A stretch of DNA of 64,000 nt from Bacillota bacterium. Its GTDB lineage: Bacteria; Bacillota; Dethiobacteria; DTU022; UBA8154. Positions 1 to 8,611 of the stretch are shown piece after piece (position 1 is the first letter of the stretch; each line of letters starts with the position of its first letter). The notes below the pieces were generated by a model. That model was not told the origin of the DNA and searched no databases. It saw nothing but the letters and a program-made list of their open reading frames with translations. The DNA lies in the NCBI GenBank assembly GCA_012728375.1, contig JAAYFF010000046.1:1-64000 (forward strand), given 5' to 3'. A program made the position numbers and the translations under genes.

Positions 1-139
1 GCTGCAGCTGGCCCTGGCTGGCCCTATGAAACATGGACACCAGGGGCCCCATGTCAAGGGCGGCTGCTCGAAAACAGAGTAATTTTTAGTAAAGGTAATG
101 TTTTAAGTGTATAATCTCCAATGACAGGGGGTCAAGCCG

Positions 140-307
140 AATCCACGCCCCCGCACGGGGGCGTGGATTGAAACAAAAAGCCACGCATATAAAATCATCC
201 GACAGCTCGTCGCCCCCCGCACGGGGGCGTGGATTGAAACTCATTACAAACAATTTAATATAAAATAGTTCTTTCGTCGCCCCCCGCACGGGGGCGTGGA
301 TTGAAAC
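140..307 (+). CRISPR. Short CRISPR array, type I-C-like repeat, three units
   Basis: Two identical 32-nt repeats (209-240 and 276-307) begin GTCGCCCCCCGCACGG and end GTGGATTGAAAC. A third, altered unit ends at 174. Spacers are 34 nt (175-208) and 35 nt (241-275), AT-rich and unrelated. The repeat type resembles those of subtype I-C systems. The first unit differs at its 5' end and forms a perfect 13-bp palindrome (140-169, loop GCAC). No cas gene lies in the window, and the sequence before the first unit is not a typical AT-rich leader, so this is probably a relic or the tip of an array. Confidence 0.9.
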
Positions 308-369
308 GGAATTAATTAATCTTTTCCACTACCGAAAGGATTTTAACTTCCACTAAGCGAACTACCTAT

Positions 370-426
370 GAGGAACCTCTGCCTCTTTCTAGGGGGTATT
401 CATTCTTGGCGAATGTGAGGTTCCTC
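370..426 (+). promoter_or_regulatory. Structured 5' leader ahead of the ClC gene
   Basis: GAGGAACCTC (370-379) pairs perfectly with GAGGTTCCTC (417-426). Inside, CATTC (401-405) pairs with GAATG (411-415) around the loop TTGGC. The rest of the gap from 308 to 512 shows no gene. The position upstream of a transporter gene suggests a cis-acting RNA or operator. I compared it with the fluoride riboswitch, known upstream of ClC-type fluoride exporters, and did not see its conserved core, so no class is assigned. Confidence 0.4.
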
Positions 427-512
427 TTCTATTGATCGGAAAATCCTCCCTGAAAAAACCTACGGCAATTTTACACTAACAAGCGGAGAAACACTCGTAT
501 GGAGGGAAGAAC

Positions 513-2090
513 ATGGATACAACAAATCGCAATAGTACTTATAATATTTTAGTACACTGGCATAATTTTAAATTAAAGCTTGTGTTTGAGGGAATTGTGG
601 TAGGGATACTTGCCGGCTTATTAATTGTATTCTATCGTTGGACACTTGAACAGGCAGCGCTAGTCGTCACGGGGATTTATAAGGCTTTATCGACTAGGCC
701 ATTTCTTATTCCTCTTTGGGTAGGGGTATTGCTCGTGATCGGTTATATAGTCGGGAGATTGATTAAATATGAGCCGATGATCAAGGGCAGTGGCATTCCC
801 CAGGTGGAAGGATTGCTCATTGGCAGGATTAATATGGATTGGTTAAAGGTTATTATCGGTAAATATATCGGCGGAGCCCTAGTTATCGGGGCGGGGCTTT
901 CACTGGGCCGAGAAGGCCCTTCGGTGCAATTAGGCGCAGCAGTTGGACAAGGATTTGGTAAAATATTTAAGCGTATGAAAATAGAAGAAAGATATCTTGT
1001 GACCAGCGGCGCAAGCGCCGGCCTTGCTGCTGCTTTTAATGCCCCTTTAGCCGGGGTTATGTTTGCTTTAGAAGAAGTACATAAAAGCTTTTCCCCTTTT
1101 GTCCTCCTTTCTGCTTTTTCTGCAGCGATCGCCGCCGATTTTGTATCAAGCGGATTTTTGGGGTTAACACCTGTTTTTAATTTAGATAATGTGCCTTCCT
1201 TACCTCTAAATTATTATGGGCATATCATCATTTTGGGAGCAATGCTTGGGGTATTTGGTGCTGTTTTCAATAAAACTCTTCTTGGGACACAAAGGATCTA
1301 TTCAAGGCTAAAACAGATTCCCCAAGAATTATGGGTAACCATACCATTACTTATAACCGTGGCTCTAGGATTCTTCTTACCACAGGTTTTAAGGGGAGGA
1401 CATGCGTTAATTGTTTCGGTTCTGACGACAAAAAATTTTGCACTAAAAACTCTCCTGCTGCTGCTTTTGGTAAAGTTTTTATTTACAATGGTAAGCTATG
1501 GCTCCGGAGCCCCTGGAGGGATCTTTTTCCCCTTACTGACGATCGGAGCCTTAATCGGAAGTATATATGGAACAGTGCTGGTTAATTTTTTCCAATTTGA
1601 TAGTATGTATCTAGGCAATTTTGTAATATTGGCAATGGTCGGTTATTTTACCGCTATCGCCAGGGCTCCCCTGACTGGAATTATCCTTATCACTGAACTG
1701 GTGGGGTCTTTCAGTAATTTTTTGTCAATTACCGTTGTATCCATCACAGCGTATATATTTGCCAATCTTTTACGCTCAAAACCGATATATGAATCCTTAT
1801 ATGAAAATATTATTCATGAACAGGCTCAAGGGACGACAACCCAAAATAATCATTACAAGGTCTTATTAGAATTACCGATCAGTATGGGATCTGTCTTGGA
1901 TGGACAAAAAATTAAAGCGATCAAATGGCCGGCAAACTGCCTATTAGTAGCAGTAAAACGGGGAGAACAGGAAATAATCCCTAGAGGGAACACCGTGATG
2001 CAGGCAGGGGATTATTTGCTGGTACTTACCAATGAGAATACGGCACCTGACGTACATGATCAATTAATCCAAATGAGCAACCACCAATAG
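513..2090 (+). CDS. ClC-family H+/Cl- antiporter with C-terminal RCK_C (TrkA-C) domain
   Basis: Membrane protein of 525 residues, exchanging chloride for protons by family analogy. Chloride-path motifs are in order: GSGIP near 92-96, GREGP at 132-136 with the gating glutamate E134, FNAPLAGVMFALEE near 175-188 carrying the internal proton glutamate, and GGIFFP near 335. About ten hydrophobic segments are seen. The last 80 residues look like an RCK_C ligand-binding domain rather than the CBS pair common in this family. The start is ATG with GGAGGG seven bases upstream. It appears monocistronic with the structured leader in front. The gating glutamate and motif set argue for the Cl-/H+ type rather than the fluoride-specific branch. 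Confidence 0.93.
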   Translation: MDTTNRNSTYNILVHWHNFKLKLVFEGIVVGILAGLLIVFYRWTLEQAALVVTGIYKALSTRPFLIPLWVGVLLVIGYIVGRLIKYEPMIKGSGIPQVEGLLIGRINMDWLKVIIGKYIGGALVIGAGLSLGREGPSVQLGAAVGQGFGKIFKRMKIEERYLVTSGASAGLAAAFNAPLAGVMFALEEVHKSFSPFVLLSAFSAAIAADFVSSGFLGLTPVFNLDNVPSLPLNYYGHIIILGAMLGVFGAVFNKTLLGTQRIYSRLKQIPQELWVTIPLLITVALGFFLPQVLRGGHALIVSVLTTKNFALKTLLLLLLVKFLFTMVSYGSGAPGGIFFPLLTIGALIGSIYGTVLVNFFQFDSMYLGNFVILAMVGYFTAIARAPLTGIILITELVGSFSNFLSITVVSITAYIFANLLRSKPIYESLYENIIHEQAQGTTTQNNHYKVLLELPISMGSVLDGQKIKAIKWPANCLLVAVKRGEQEIIPRGNTVMQAGDYLLVLTNENTAPDVHDQLIQMSNHQ

Positions 2091-2220
2091 CATCCAAAAG
2101 TTTATGAAGAGGATGCCTGTGCACGGCTCCAACGAAGACGTTCAACTTGGCCGGCCTACAGATAAGTAAAAAAACAAAAGATTTTGGGTTTTGTCGAATC
2201 CGTTAAGGGGTGGAATCATT

Positions 2221-3606
2221 ATGAAAATAAATAAAATGAGGGTAAAGGCTGTATTAATATTGTTTATATGCTGTTTATCGGTGTCTAGAGCAGCCTTGGC
2301 CAATGCAGGACCGGTTTACATGGAGGGATATCCCGGTTTCGGTATTGCGGCCATGGAAGAGTGTCCGGTGCGTGTGGAGCGAGAAGAGCTGACCTTTGTT
2401 ATTGACGAGTACTCTGCAAGCAACACATCTGTTGAGGTGAACTACACTCTCCGCAACACTGCCTCGGAAAAAATAATCGTCCCCATGATTTTTCCGATTG
2501 TGTCATACAGACGGGGGTATAGCGGCGCTCAAATAGAATTTAACGGCAAAGCCGTTGATTATGAAATTTACCTGGCCGGACATGTTGACGTCAAAGATTA
2601 TCTGGAGGATCCCGCAGCCTTCAACAGGCAGGTGGACATTAACACCATCATTAAAAATCTCAATGAGCCCCCGTATGAGCCGCAGTTTTTTGACGATAAG
2701 GGCGATGCCGTTTTATATGAGCTAACCTACAAGCCGCCTGTAGAAAGACAGAGCCGTATCAGTTTCACCTTGGACTCGGAAAAAACAAGGGCCATATCAT
2801 TCGGGTTCACGGGATTCGGCGTTAATGCAGATGGGGAGTGTCATGTCTCCGCCTATGTAAGAGAAGATGACCTGGAAGAAACGGCATACCTTTTAGTGCT
2901 GGGCGAAGATACTCTTACCGACCTGTGGGTCGATTATAATGACAAATTAGTTAAGTCAAGCGTTAATGTTAAAGATTTTCTTTGTACTTTTCTCAGCAAT
3001 AACTATGCGTATTGGAATATGGAAAAAAGAAACAGAGACAATTTTTATGCTGCGTTTATCAAAGAAATTGATCAAAGTTTTTCTGAGTTTCAGCCCGTGT
3101 TTTCCGCAAGCATGACCATGGATAACTTATTTAACCGCAATAATATCTCCGTAGTGTTATATGAAGTTGCCTTTGAGGCAAACAGCCAAAATGAGCTGCG
3201 CCTGACATATCCCATGCGCGCCACCATTGACAGGAGAGAAACCGGGGATTATATCAACACTTTTGCTTACATTTTAAATCCCGCCCGGAATTTTATGGAT
3301 TTCGGGGGAGTGGATATTCGCATCGAACTAAATGAGAACAGTCCATATATAATTGAAAGCAGTTTGCCGCTTCAGGAGTCCGGCAAAGGGATATACGTAT
3401 TATCATTGGACAGCTTGCCTGATGAAGATCTGGTTTTTTCAACTTATTCCAAAAAGGAAATAAGCTTTTGGGATGGCGCCGGTACGAAGGTCTTTAAATA
3501 TGGATATGGCGGGTTATTTGTAAAATCCCTGACGATAATTTTGCTTTTTTATATTGCCCTAAAGACGGTGGTTGTAATTGTTAAAAAAAGGAACAGGCAT
3601 AGTTAA
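2221..3606 (+). CDS. Secreted, C-terminally membrane-anchored protein of unknown function
   Basis: 461 residues from ATG 2221, which has AAGGGGTGG upstream. The ORF track starts at TTG 2191, but that start lacks a ribosome site. The N-terminus is a signal peptide (MKINKMRVKAVLILFICC, cleavage after the second Ala-rich stretch). A long beta-rich extracytoplasmic part follows, then one C-terminal transmembrane helix with a basic tail (VKKRNRHS). The region around EECPVRVEREELTFVIDEY resembles a family of clostridial surface proteins I remember only as uncharacterised (DUF4424-like). No enzyme motif is visible. It stands alone between the ClC gene and the acyl-CoA synthetase promoter. Confidence 0.7.
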   Translation: MKINKMRVKAVLILFICCLSVSRAALANAGPVYMEGYPGFGIAAMEECPVRVEREELTFVIDEYSASNTSVEVNYTLRNTASEKIIVPMIFPIVSYRRGYSGAQIEFNGKAVDYEIYLAGHVDVKDYLEDPAAFNRQVDINTIIKNLNEPPYEPQFFDDKGDAVLYELTYKPPVERQSRISFTLDSEKTRAISFGFTGFGVNADGECHVSAYVREDDLEETAYLLVLGEDTLTDLWVDYNDKLVKSSVNVKDFLCTFLSNNYAYWNMEKRNRDNFYAAFIKEIDQSFSEFQPVFSASMTMDNLFNRNNISVVLYEVAFEANSQNELRLTYPMRATIDRRETGDYINTFAYILNPARNFMDFGGVDIRIELNENSPYIIESSLPLQESGKGIYVLSLDSLPDEDLVFSTYSKKEISFWDGAGTKVFKYGYGGLFVKSLTIILLFYIALKTVVVIVKKRNRHS

Positions 3607-3619
3607 TTATTAGGAAAAG

Positions 3620-3718
3620 TTCTCCCCGGAGGTAAACTGCCGGATGTCGCAGTTTTTAGGATGAAAGTTAATGCTCCTATTTACGCATCCGTTAGTGACC
3701 TTGCCTAGACCGGGAGAA
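3620..3718. other. Hairpin-rich intergenic element with closing stem
   Basis: TTCTCCCCGG (3620-3629) pairs with CCGGGAGAA (3710-3718). Inside are AAACTGC/GCAGTTT (3634-3640 with 3649-3655) and GGATG/CATCC (3659-3663 with 3686-3690). The element ends before the acd promoter at 3730, so it is not part of that mRNA's leader if that promoter is used. It could be a 3' UTR structure of the preceding gene, a minus-strand RNA (CTTTTCC follows the closing stem on that strand) or a small mobile repeat. Confidence 0.4.
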
Positions 3719-3729
3719 GGGATTTGCGG

Positions 3730-3759
3730 TTGACCTCTATGACAGAAAATTGTTATAAT
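3730..3759 (+). promoter_or_regulatory. Sigma-A-type promoter for the acyl-CoA synthetase operon
   Basis: TTGACC (3730-3735), an 18-base spacer and TATAAT (3754-3759) form a near-consensus vegetative promoter 75 bases before the ATG at 3835. Confidence 0.7.
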
Positions 3760-3834
3760 TGCTCCAAAAAAAAGCAAATGCCTTTTTCCTATTTCTCATC
3801 TCTGCCCCGAAAAATATTTTTAAGGAGGAAGATT

Positions 3835-5241
3835 ATGGCTCAAATAAGCCTCGCCTCACTGCATGCGCTTTTTTATCCGGAGCGGGTGGCTGTCATCGGT
3901 GTTACCGATTCCCCTGAGCGGGTAGGTTACAATATTTTGAAAAGCATTCTGTACGGGGGATTTGCCGGAAAAATTTATCCGTTGCACCCCCGCCATGAGC
4001 AGGTGCTCGGGTGCAAGGTTTATAAAAGTTTGGATGAGCTTCCGGAGCCGGTCGATATGGCGGTGATCTGTCTGAATCAGTACGCGACTGTGGAGGCCGT
4101 GGAGAGCTGCGGCCGTGCCGGAGTGAAAGGGGTCGTCTGCAATGCCGGCGGATACCGGGAAACAGGGGAGGAGGGAGATGAACTCGAAAGACAATTGATC
4201 GCCGCGGCGAGAAAATACGGGCTGCCGATTATCGGCCCTAATACTCTGGGGATAATCAATAACGATGCCAATCTGTACTGCACTTTTTATCCCATGAGAA
4301 TACCGCAGGGGAAAATATCCATTATTTCTCAGAGCGGTGGTGTTGGATTAACCATTATTAACCTGGCTCTCGACGAAGGGATAGGGATAAACAAATTTAT
4401 CGGGGTCGGCAATTGTTCTAATTTTGATTTTGCCGATTGCCTTGATTATTTGGAAAATGATGATTCAACTGCCGTGATCGGCGTCTATATCGAAGGCACA
4501 CGGGATGCCGGCCGGTTTGTCCGCACCGCGGGCCGGGTAGCCCGCAAGAAGCCAGTGGTGGTCTATAAAGCGGGACGGATTTCGGGAGCTGACAACTACA
4601 CGCAGACCCATACGGGAAGCTCCGCGGGATCATTTAAACTATACAGGGATATTTTGCACCAGTACGGTGTTTTCATGGCAGAGAGCCCTACCGAGCTGGT
4701 GGCTGCCTGCAAGGCCCTGGAGCTCCTGCCCCTGCCGGGAGGGAATCGTGTGGGCATTTTGACGCACACAGCCGGGCCGGGAGTCGTTATGATCGACCAT
4801 CTGGCACAGGCCGGATGTGTTATCCCATCGCTCCATGAAGGGACTATCGACCGGGTAAAAGGGATTATCGGAGACGATAACCCTCCGGTTGTGCTGCAGA
4901 ACCCTCTGGATGCTGCCGGCCTGGCCTTCAGCCGGCCAACCTATGGCGGTCTGGCGGAGGCGATGCTGGCCGATGACCATGTGGACCTTCTTCTGGCGGT
5001 GTATGCTATGCATGAAACCTGGGAGCTCCCCGCGGCAGAGCTGCTTGACGCTTACAAAAAATACAAGAAACCTTTAATCGTTAATTTTATCGGGAATTGG
5101 TTGGGATGCCGTGCAGACCGGGATTTTCTGCAAAGCGCCGGCGTACCGCTCTTCACCGCACCGGAGAAAACCGCGGTGGCTGCTGCTGCGTTGGTGCATT
5201 ACGGAATGAAAAAGCTTAGAGGCGGTGTTAAACATGCTTAA
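3835..5241 (+). CDS. ADP-forming acetate/acyl-CoA synthetase, alpha subunit
   Basis: 468 residues. Together with the next gene it catalyses acyl-CoA + ADP + Pi = acid + ATP + CoA, an ATP-yielding step in acid fermentation by anaerobes. The N-terminal CoA-binding Rossmann domain (FYPERVAVIGVTDSP) is followed by succinyl-CoA-ligase-like domains with ISQSGGVG and a THTGSSAGS segment that matches the phosphohistidine region of the family. The start is ATG 3835 with AAGGAGG, replacing the longer TTG-started track ORF, whose first 37 residues overlap the promoter. The stop overlaps the beta-subunit start, indicating translational coupling. Substrate (acetate, branched-chain or aryl acid) cannot be told. 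Confidence 0.92.
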   Translation: MAQISLASLHALFYPERVAVIGVTDSPERVGYNILKSILYGGFAGKIYPLHPRHEQVLGCKVYKSLDELPEPVDMAVICLNQYATVEAVESCGRAGVKGVVCNAGGYRETGEEGDELERQLIAAARKYGLPIIGPNTLGIINNDANLYCTFYPMRIPQGKISIISQSGGVGLTIINLALDEGIGINKFIGVGNCSNFDFADCLDYLENDDSTAVIGVYIEGTRDAGRFVRTAGRVARKKPVVVYKAGRISGADNYTQTHTGSSAGSFKLYRDILHQYGVFMAESPTELVAACKALELLPLPGGNRVGILTHTAGPGVVMIDHLAQAGCVIPSLHEGTIDRVKGIIGDDNPPVVLQNPLDAAGLAFSRPTYGGLAEAMLADDHVDLLLAVYAMHETWELPAAELLDAYKKYKKPLIVNFIGNWLGCRADRDFLQSAGVPLFTAPEKTAVAAAALVHYGMKKLRGGVKHA

Positions 5242-5917
5242 TGCGGATATTATAAGCTTTGCCCTGTGCTCCGGGCGGAATTTACTCTTTGCCGACGAAG
5301 CAGGAGCGTTATTAAAGGCGGCCGGTATTCCGGTAATCCCTTGCCTGGCAGCGGCTACTGAGGATGAAGCCGTGCAGGCAGCAAAGGAGATGGGCTTTCC
5401 GGTGGCGCTCAAGGTGCGCTCGCAGGCCGTCGTACATAAGACCGATGCCGGGGGCGTTCGCCTGGGGCTGACGGATGAGAGGGCGGTGCGGCTCGCTTAC
5501 CGGGAGATTATGGAGAAGTTCCGTATACTTGACCTGGAGGCGCGGGTGACGGTCCAGCCCATGGCTCCGCCGGGCCTGGAGTTGTTGGTGGGTATGACCA
5601 CTGACCCCCACTTTGGCCGGGTGGTTGCCTTCGGTCTTGGCGGCACCTTTGTGGAAGTGCTCGATGATATCACCTTTCGCCTGGTTCCGTTGCTGGATAA
5701 AGATGCCATAGATATGCTTAATTCCATCAAGGGGAGTGTCCTTCTGAAAGGTTTCCGCGGCGCTACGCCCGTTGATATAACCGCCTTAAAGGAGATTATT
5801 CTTAGAGTCTCCCGCCTCGCGGAGAATGAGCCGCGGATTAAAGAAATAGAACTAAACCCGGTCTTTGCCTACCCGCAGGGAGCCCTGGCGGTTGACCCGC
5901 GCATTATCATCCAATAA
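5234..5917 (+). CDS. ADP-forming acetate/acyl-CoA synthetase, beta subunit (ATP-grasp)
   Basis: 227 residues from ATG 5234, eight bases after AGAGGCGG. The track start GTG 5225 would leave almost no spacing. It is an ATP-grasp_5 domain: MGFPVALKVRSQAVVHKTDAGGV near the N-terminus and GMTTDPHFGRVVAFGLGG, which bind nucleotide and carry phosphate from the alpha-subunit histidine. It overlaps the alpha gene by eight bases. Having separate subunits rather than one fused chain is one of the two common arrangements of this enzyme. Confidence 0.92.
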   Translation: MLNADIISFALCSGRNLLFADEAGALLKAAGIPVIPCLAAATEDEAVQAAKEMGFPVALKVRSQAVVHKTDAGGVRLGLTDERAVRLAYREIMEKFRILDLEARVTVQPMAPPGLELLVGMTTDPHFGRVVAFGLGGTFVEVLDDITFRLVPLLDKDAIDMLNSIKGSVLLKGFRGATPVDITALKEIILRVSRLAENEPRIKEIELNPVFAYPQGALAVDPRIIIQ

Positions 5918-5954
5918 AAAGGCTTCGCAACAATTCCGGGCTGATTTAATCAGA

Positions 5955-7049
5955 TTATAACACCTTCAGTTTTGTCAAAGGCCGCAGGAGGTAAGTAATT
6001 ATTTTTAAAGGGTCGTGTCTTTTGCTGTTTAGTATTCTTTGAGCGATTTCCGTATTTAATAAACTTATAACCTTATCTAATTGGTTATTATCCAACTGTT
6101 CCAAGGTTTTACGCAGAATAAGAGCGTTTTGATAGCTTTTTTGCAGGGGTTTGACCAATTTTAAATAACTTGCCCTTCCGGCTAAATCTTCGGCTGCGTA
6201 TATGCCCGTTAAAATAGCCGGCAATTGGCCAAAGCCAAAAGCAGGCATAATTGAGCCAAAACAGTTTCCCACAAAAAACGTATTTCCTAATCTGGGGTAA
6301 AGACACATACCAATAATGTATCTGGTCACTTCAAAACGATCAGTTATTTTAAGGTCTTGGTTAAAGTCTTTGCAAACACGTTGGAAAAATTTTTCCCATA
6401 AATCATCTAAGTTTTGTTTTTGATTATGTATGTAATCCGGATAACCTATGGAAATACAGGCCTCTTTTTCGGAGTAAGGCAGTAAATATCCGTACCCCTG
6501 GGGTGCGAAGCTATTATTTAGCCACATACCAACTGTATAACGATTAAATTTTCCTTCAACGGTAGCCCCTTTAAGGGTAACGGTCAAATCAACTTTATAA
6601 TCCTGTATTTTTGTAGTATAAGCGGCATCGCCGGTTGCCATTATCACATGGGTAAATTCTTTCAATAATTCTTCATGAGTATATTTCGAGTTAAATAAGA
6701 TTTTTGACTTAACCTGCCTTGAGAGCTGGTTTTCAAATGATTCGTTTTCTCTTCCGCGAATATTTATAAATCCTAAGTGTCCCTCAATACTTGCAGTTTT
6801 GTTCTCTGAAAATATGTTAATTTTGCGTATATTGCTCAACGGCTGCAAATAGATGCCGTAGGTATCGGCAAGGTAAGCGATGTCATCATTAATTGGTCTG
6901 TTTAAGACGGGCAATAAAGCTTCTGCGTTAACAAAACGATCCCCAACTTTGTTCCTCTTTTCAAAGATGGTTGGAGATATGCCGTATTTTTCCAACATTA
7001 TTGCACAAGTAAGGCCGGAAAGTCCCGCGCCCATAATAGCAACTTTCAA
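5955..7049 (-). CDS. FAD-dependent oxidoreductase, geranylgeranyl-reductase-like
   Basis: 364 residues from a TTG start at 7049, chosen because GGAGG lies eight bases upstream and the FAD motif VAIMGAGLSGLTCAI then begins at residue 3; the track start at 7091 adds 14 residues. GD-type second motif (GDAAYTT) and a C-terminal GNCFGSIMPAFGFGQLP segment resemble the geranylgeranyl reductase/halogenase-like flavoprotein group, which often reduces isoprenoid double bonds. Transcribed toward the acyl-CoA synthetase genes with a 37-base gap and no obvious terminator. Substrate unknown. Confidence 0.75.
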   Translation of the reverse strand: MKVAIMGAGLSGLTCAIMLEKYGISPTIFEKRNKVGDRFVNAEALLPVLNRPINDDIAYLADTYGIYLQPLSNIRKINIFSENKTASIEGHLGFINIRGRENESFENQLSRQVKSKILFNSKYTHEELLKEFTHVIMATGDAAYTTKIQDYKVDLTVTLKGATVEGKFNRYTVGMWLNNSFAPQGYGYLLPYSEKEACISIGYPDYIHNQKQNLDDLWEKFFQRVCKDFNQDLKITDRFEVTRYIIGMCLYPRLGNTFFVGNCFGSIMPAFGFGQLPAILTGIYAAEDLAGRASYLKLVKPLQKSYQNALILRKTLEQLDNNQLDKVISLLNTEIAQRILNSKRHDPLKIITYLLRPLTKLKVL

Positions 7050-7255
7050 AGCAACAGCCTCCAGAAAAACATTTGAACCTTCCTTCAGCAAAAGGCAGTA
7101 TTTTTTTTAGTATATGGTAATATTGCCGGAGTATATTATGTAAAAAAAGTTGCCTGTTCCAGTAATACCTAATCACAAGTTATCGAACAAAAAGAAAAAC
7201 TTTTTGCGCTTTAAACAGTCATTATTAATAACAACACCTTGGCTCAAATGTTGAA

Positions 7256-7813
7256 TTGCCGCATAACATTTTAATTCTAAAGGGGTATTTGAAAATAAAA
7301 AAAGGGAATCTTGTGCTGTTCATCATCCTGTCAGCTTTTTCAGCACTAATTTTAGGGAGTTACATAAATTTCAGGCTGTTGAGGATTGACAACCTGTACC
7401 ATGATGAATTCAAAGAGAAATTAACCGCTGCCGTCCAAGAGGAAACCTCTTTCTGTTTGAAAGATCTGACACCTTTTGAATGGGAAAAGGTGTTTATCAT
7501 TCATCCCTATACGACTAAAACCGAAATGCAGGAAATAGTGGGTAAAAAGTGGACCACGCGCAAAACTTATGCAGGTTACTTGTTTGAAAAGACCTATTTT
7601 AGAGAACACCCTTTGGATGACGATATTTTTCATAAACTGATCTTCGTGCAAGGGGAGAGAATCGTCCTCGATGTAACAATTAGAAGGTCAACTGCCGATT
7701 TCACACGGGTTGCCGGCTTTAAGCGGCCACGACATAATGTCATCCATTTTGGTAATGATTTATTAATAATAAAAAAAGAAAAGAACAATTATCCACTGAT
7801 AGTAAGAGAATAA
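7256..7813 (+). CDS. Small membrane-anchored protein of unknown function
   Basis: Up to 185 residues with one N-terminal hydrophobic helix (LVLFIILSAFSALILGSY) and a soluble extracytoplasmic domain containing FEWEKVFIIHPYTTKTEM. A similar phrase (DWDKVYIFGPYT-like) is familiar from short uncharacterised Firmicutes proteins. The start is uncertain: TTG 7256 has no ribosome site, while a TTG at 7289 follows AAAGGGG closely. Function is not assignable. Confidence 0.6.
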   Translation: MPHNILILKGYLKIKKGNLVLFIILSAFSALILGSYINFRLLRIDNLYHDEFKEKLTAAVQEETSFCLKDLTPFEWEKVFIIHPYTTKTEMQEIVGKKWTTRKTYAGYLFEKTYFREHPLDDDIFHKLIFVQGERIVLDVTIRRSTADFTRVAGFKRPRHNVIHFGNDLLIIKKEKNNYPLIVRE

Positions 7814-7898
7814 AATGAAGCAGAATAAACTTTTCTTTTGGCCATGATTTTGTGTTTGCTGATCAGCTAACCGTTCTTTAAGAAAGGGGTTATTATAC

Positions 7899-8057
7899 AT
7901 GTCCATCAGTATTATTGGAGGAGCAGATGGACCGACACAGATTTTTGTAACATCGAGCCTGAGTTCATATACCACTATTGCTGCCATAGCTATTGTATGT
8001 ATTGCTGCGGTTGCAACTATTGTTTGGAAGATAAGAAAAGGGAAAAACAAGAACTAA
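7899..8057 (+). CDS. 52-residue membrane protein with OadB/GcdB-type signature
   Basis: Not in the ORF track because of its length. ATG 7899 follows AAAGGGG at about ten bases. It begins MSISIIGGADGPTQIFV, then has a single transmembrane helix (IAAIAIVCIAAVATIVW) and ends RKGKNKN. The phrase IIGGADGPT-IF is a hallmark of the beta subunit of sodium-pumping decarboxylases (oxaloacetate, methylmalonyl-CoA, glutaconyl-CoA), but that subunit is about 370-430 residues with many helices. This is a free-standing short version. The stop codon abuts the next ORF. Its function is unknown. Confidence 0.65.
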   Translation: MSISIIGGADGPTQIFVTSSLSSYTTIAAIAIVCIAAVATIVWKIRKGKNKN

Positions 8058-8102
8058 ATGGATACTGTCAGTTTTCCTTTAATGGAAGGGTGGAGATCCG
8101 TG

Positions 8103-8429
8103 ATGAAAATCGACGTGACAGATTGGCTGTTGGAGGAAAATAATCCGTCAATTCAATACCTGACGTTGAAAGAACTGCTGGGTAGAGACGAGGGCGACCC
8201 TCAGGTAGTAAAAGCAAAAGGGAAAATACCCCAAAGCAAGGAGATCCAATTACTTTTCGCTCGTAAGGAATTGAACGGCGGGCCTTTCTGGTCCAGGCCC
8301 GATGGAAATATCTATTGGGGTAATTTTTCTACCGGGAGCGCTCTCTGCTTTCTCGCCGAAACGGGCATAACAAAAGAGGACCCCATGATTGCCGGTTTGG
8401 GCGAGTTCCTCAACCAATACCAGCGATAA
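8103..8429 (+). CDS. Short prenyltransferase/squalene-cyclase-like protein, probably C-terminally truncated
   Basis: 108 residues from ATG 8103 (GGTGGAG seven bases upstream); the track start 8058 directly abuts the previous stop. The sequence DWLLEENNPSIQYLTLKELLGR with GGPFWSRPDGNIYWGNFSTGSALCFL resembles the N-terminal part of squalene-cyclase-like alpha/alpha-barrel proteins that are normally around 300 residues. I see no continuation in any frame after 8429, so it is either a remnant or a minimal form. Confidence 0.5.
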   Translation: MKIDVTDWLLEENNPSIQYLTLKELLGRDEGDPQVVKAKGKIPQSKEIQLLFARKELNGGPFWSRPDGNIYWGNFSTGSALCFLAETGITKEDPMIAGLGEFLNQYQR

Positions 8430-8611
8430 AAAGAATCTGTATGTAAAAGCTTTTAATTGCGCAAACAAGCGATCTAACAAGTATCTTAATTAAACTGCCA
8501 ATATCTGCTGTGCCCATTTAAATAAGTGCGAACTTTTTACATTTTTATTAGTCCATATTTATAGAACAGATTTCTGGCCAGAAAAGCAGAAAGACAAAGG
8601 GGGAAGAGCGG

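Noticed and set aside
370-426. Fluoride riboswitch before the ClC gene
   Set aside because: The gating glutamate and motif set fit a Cl-/H+ exchanger, and the conserved fluoride-binding core was not visible.
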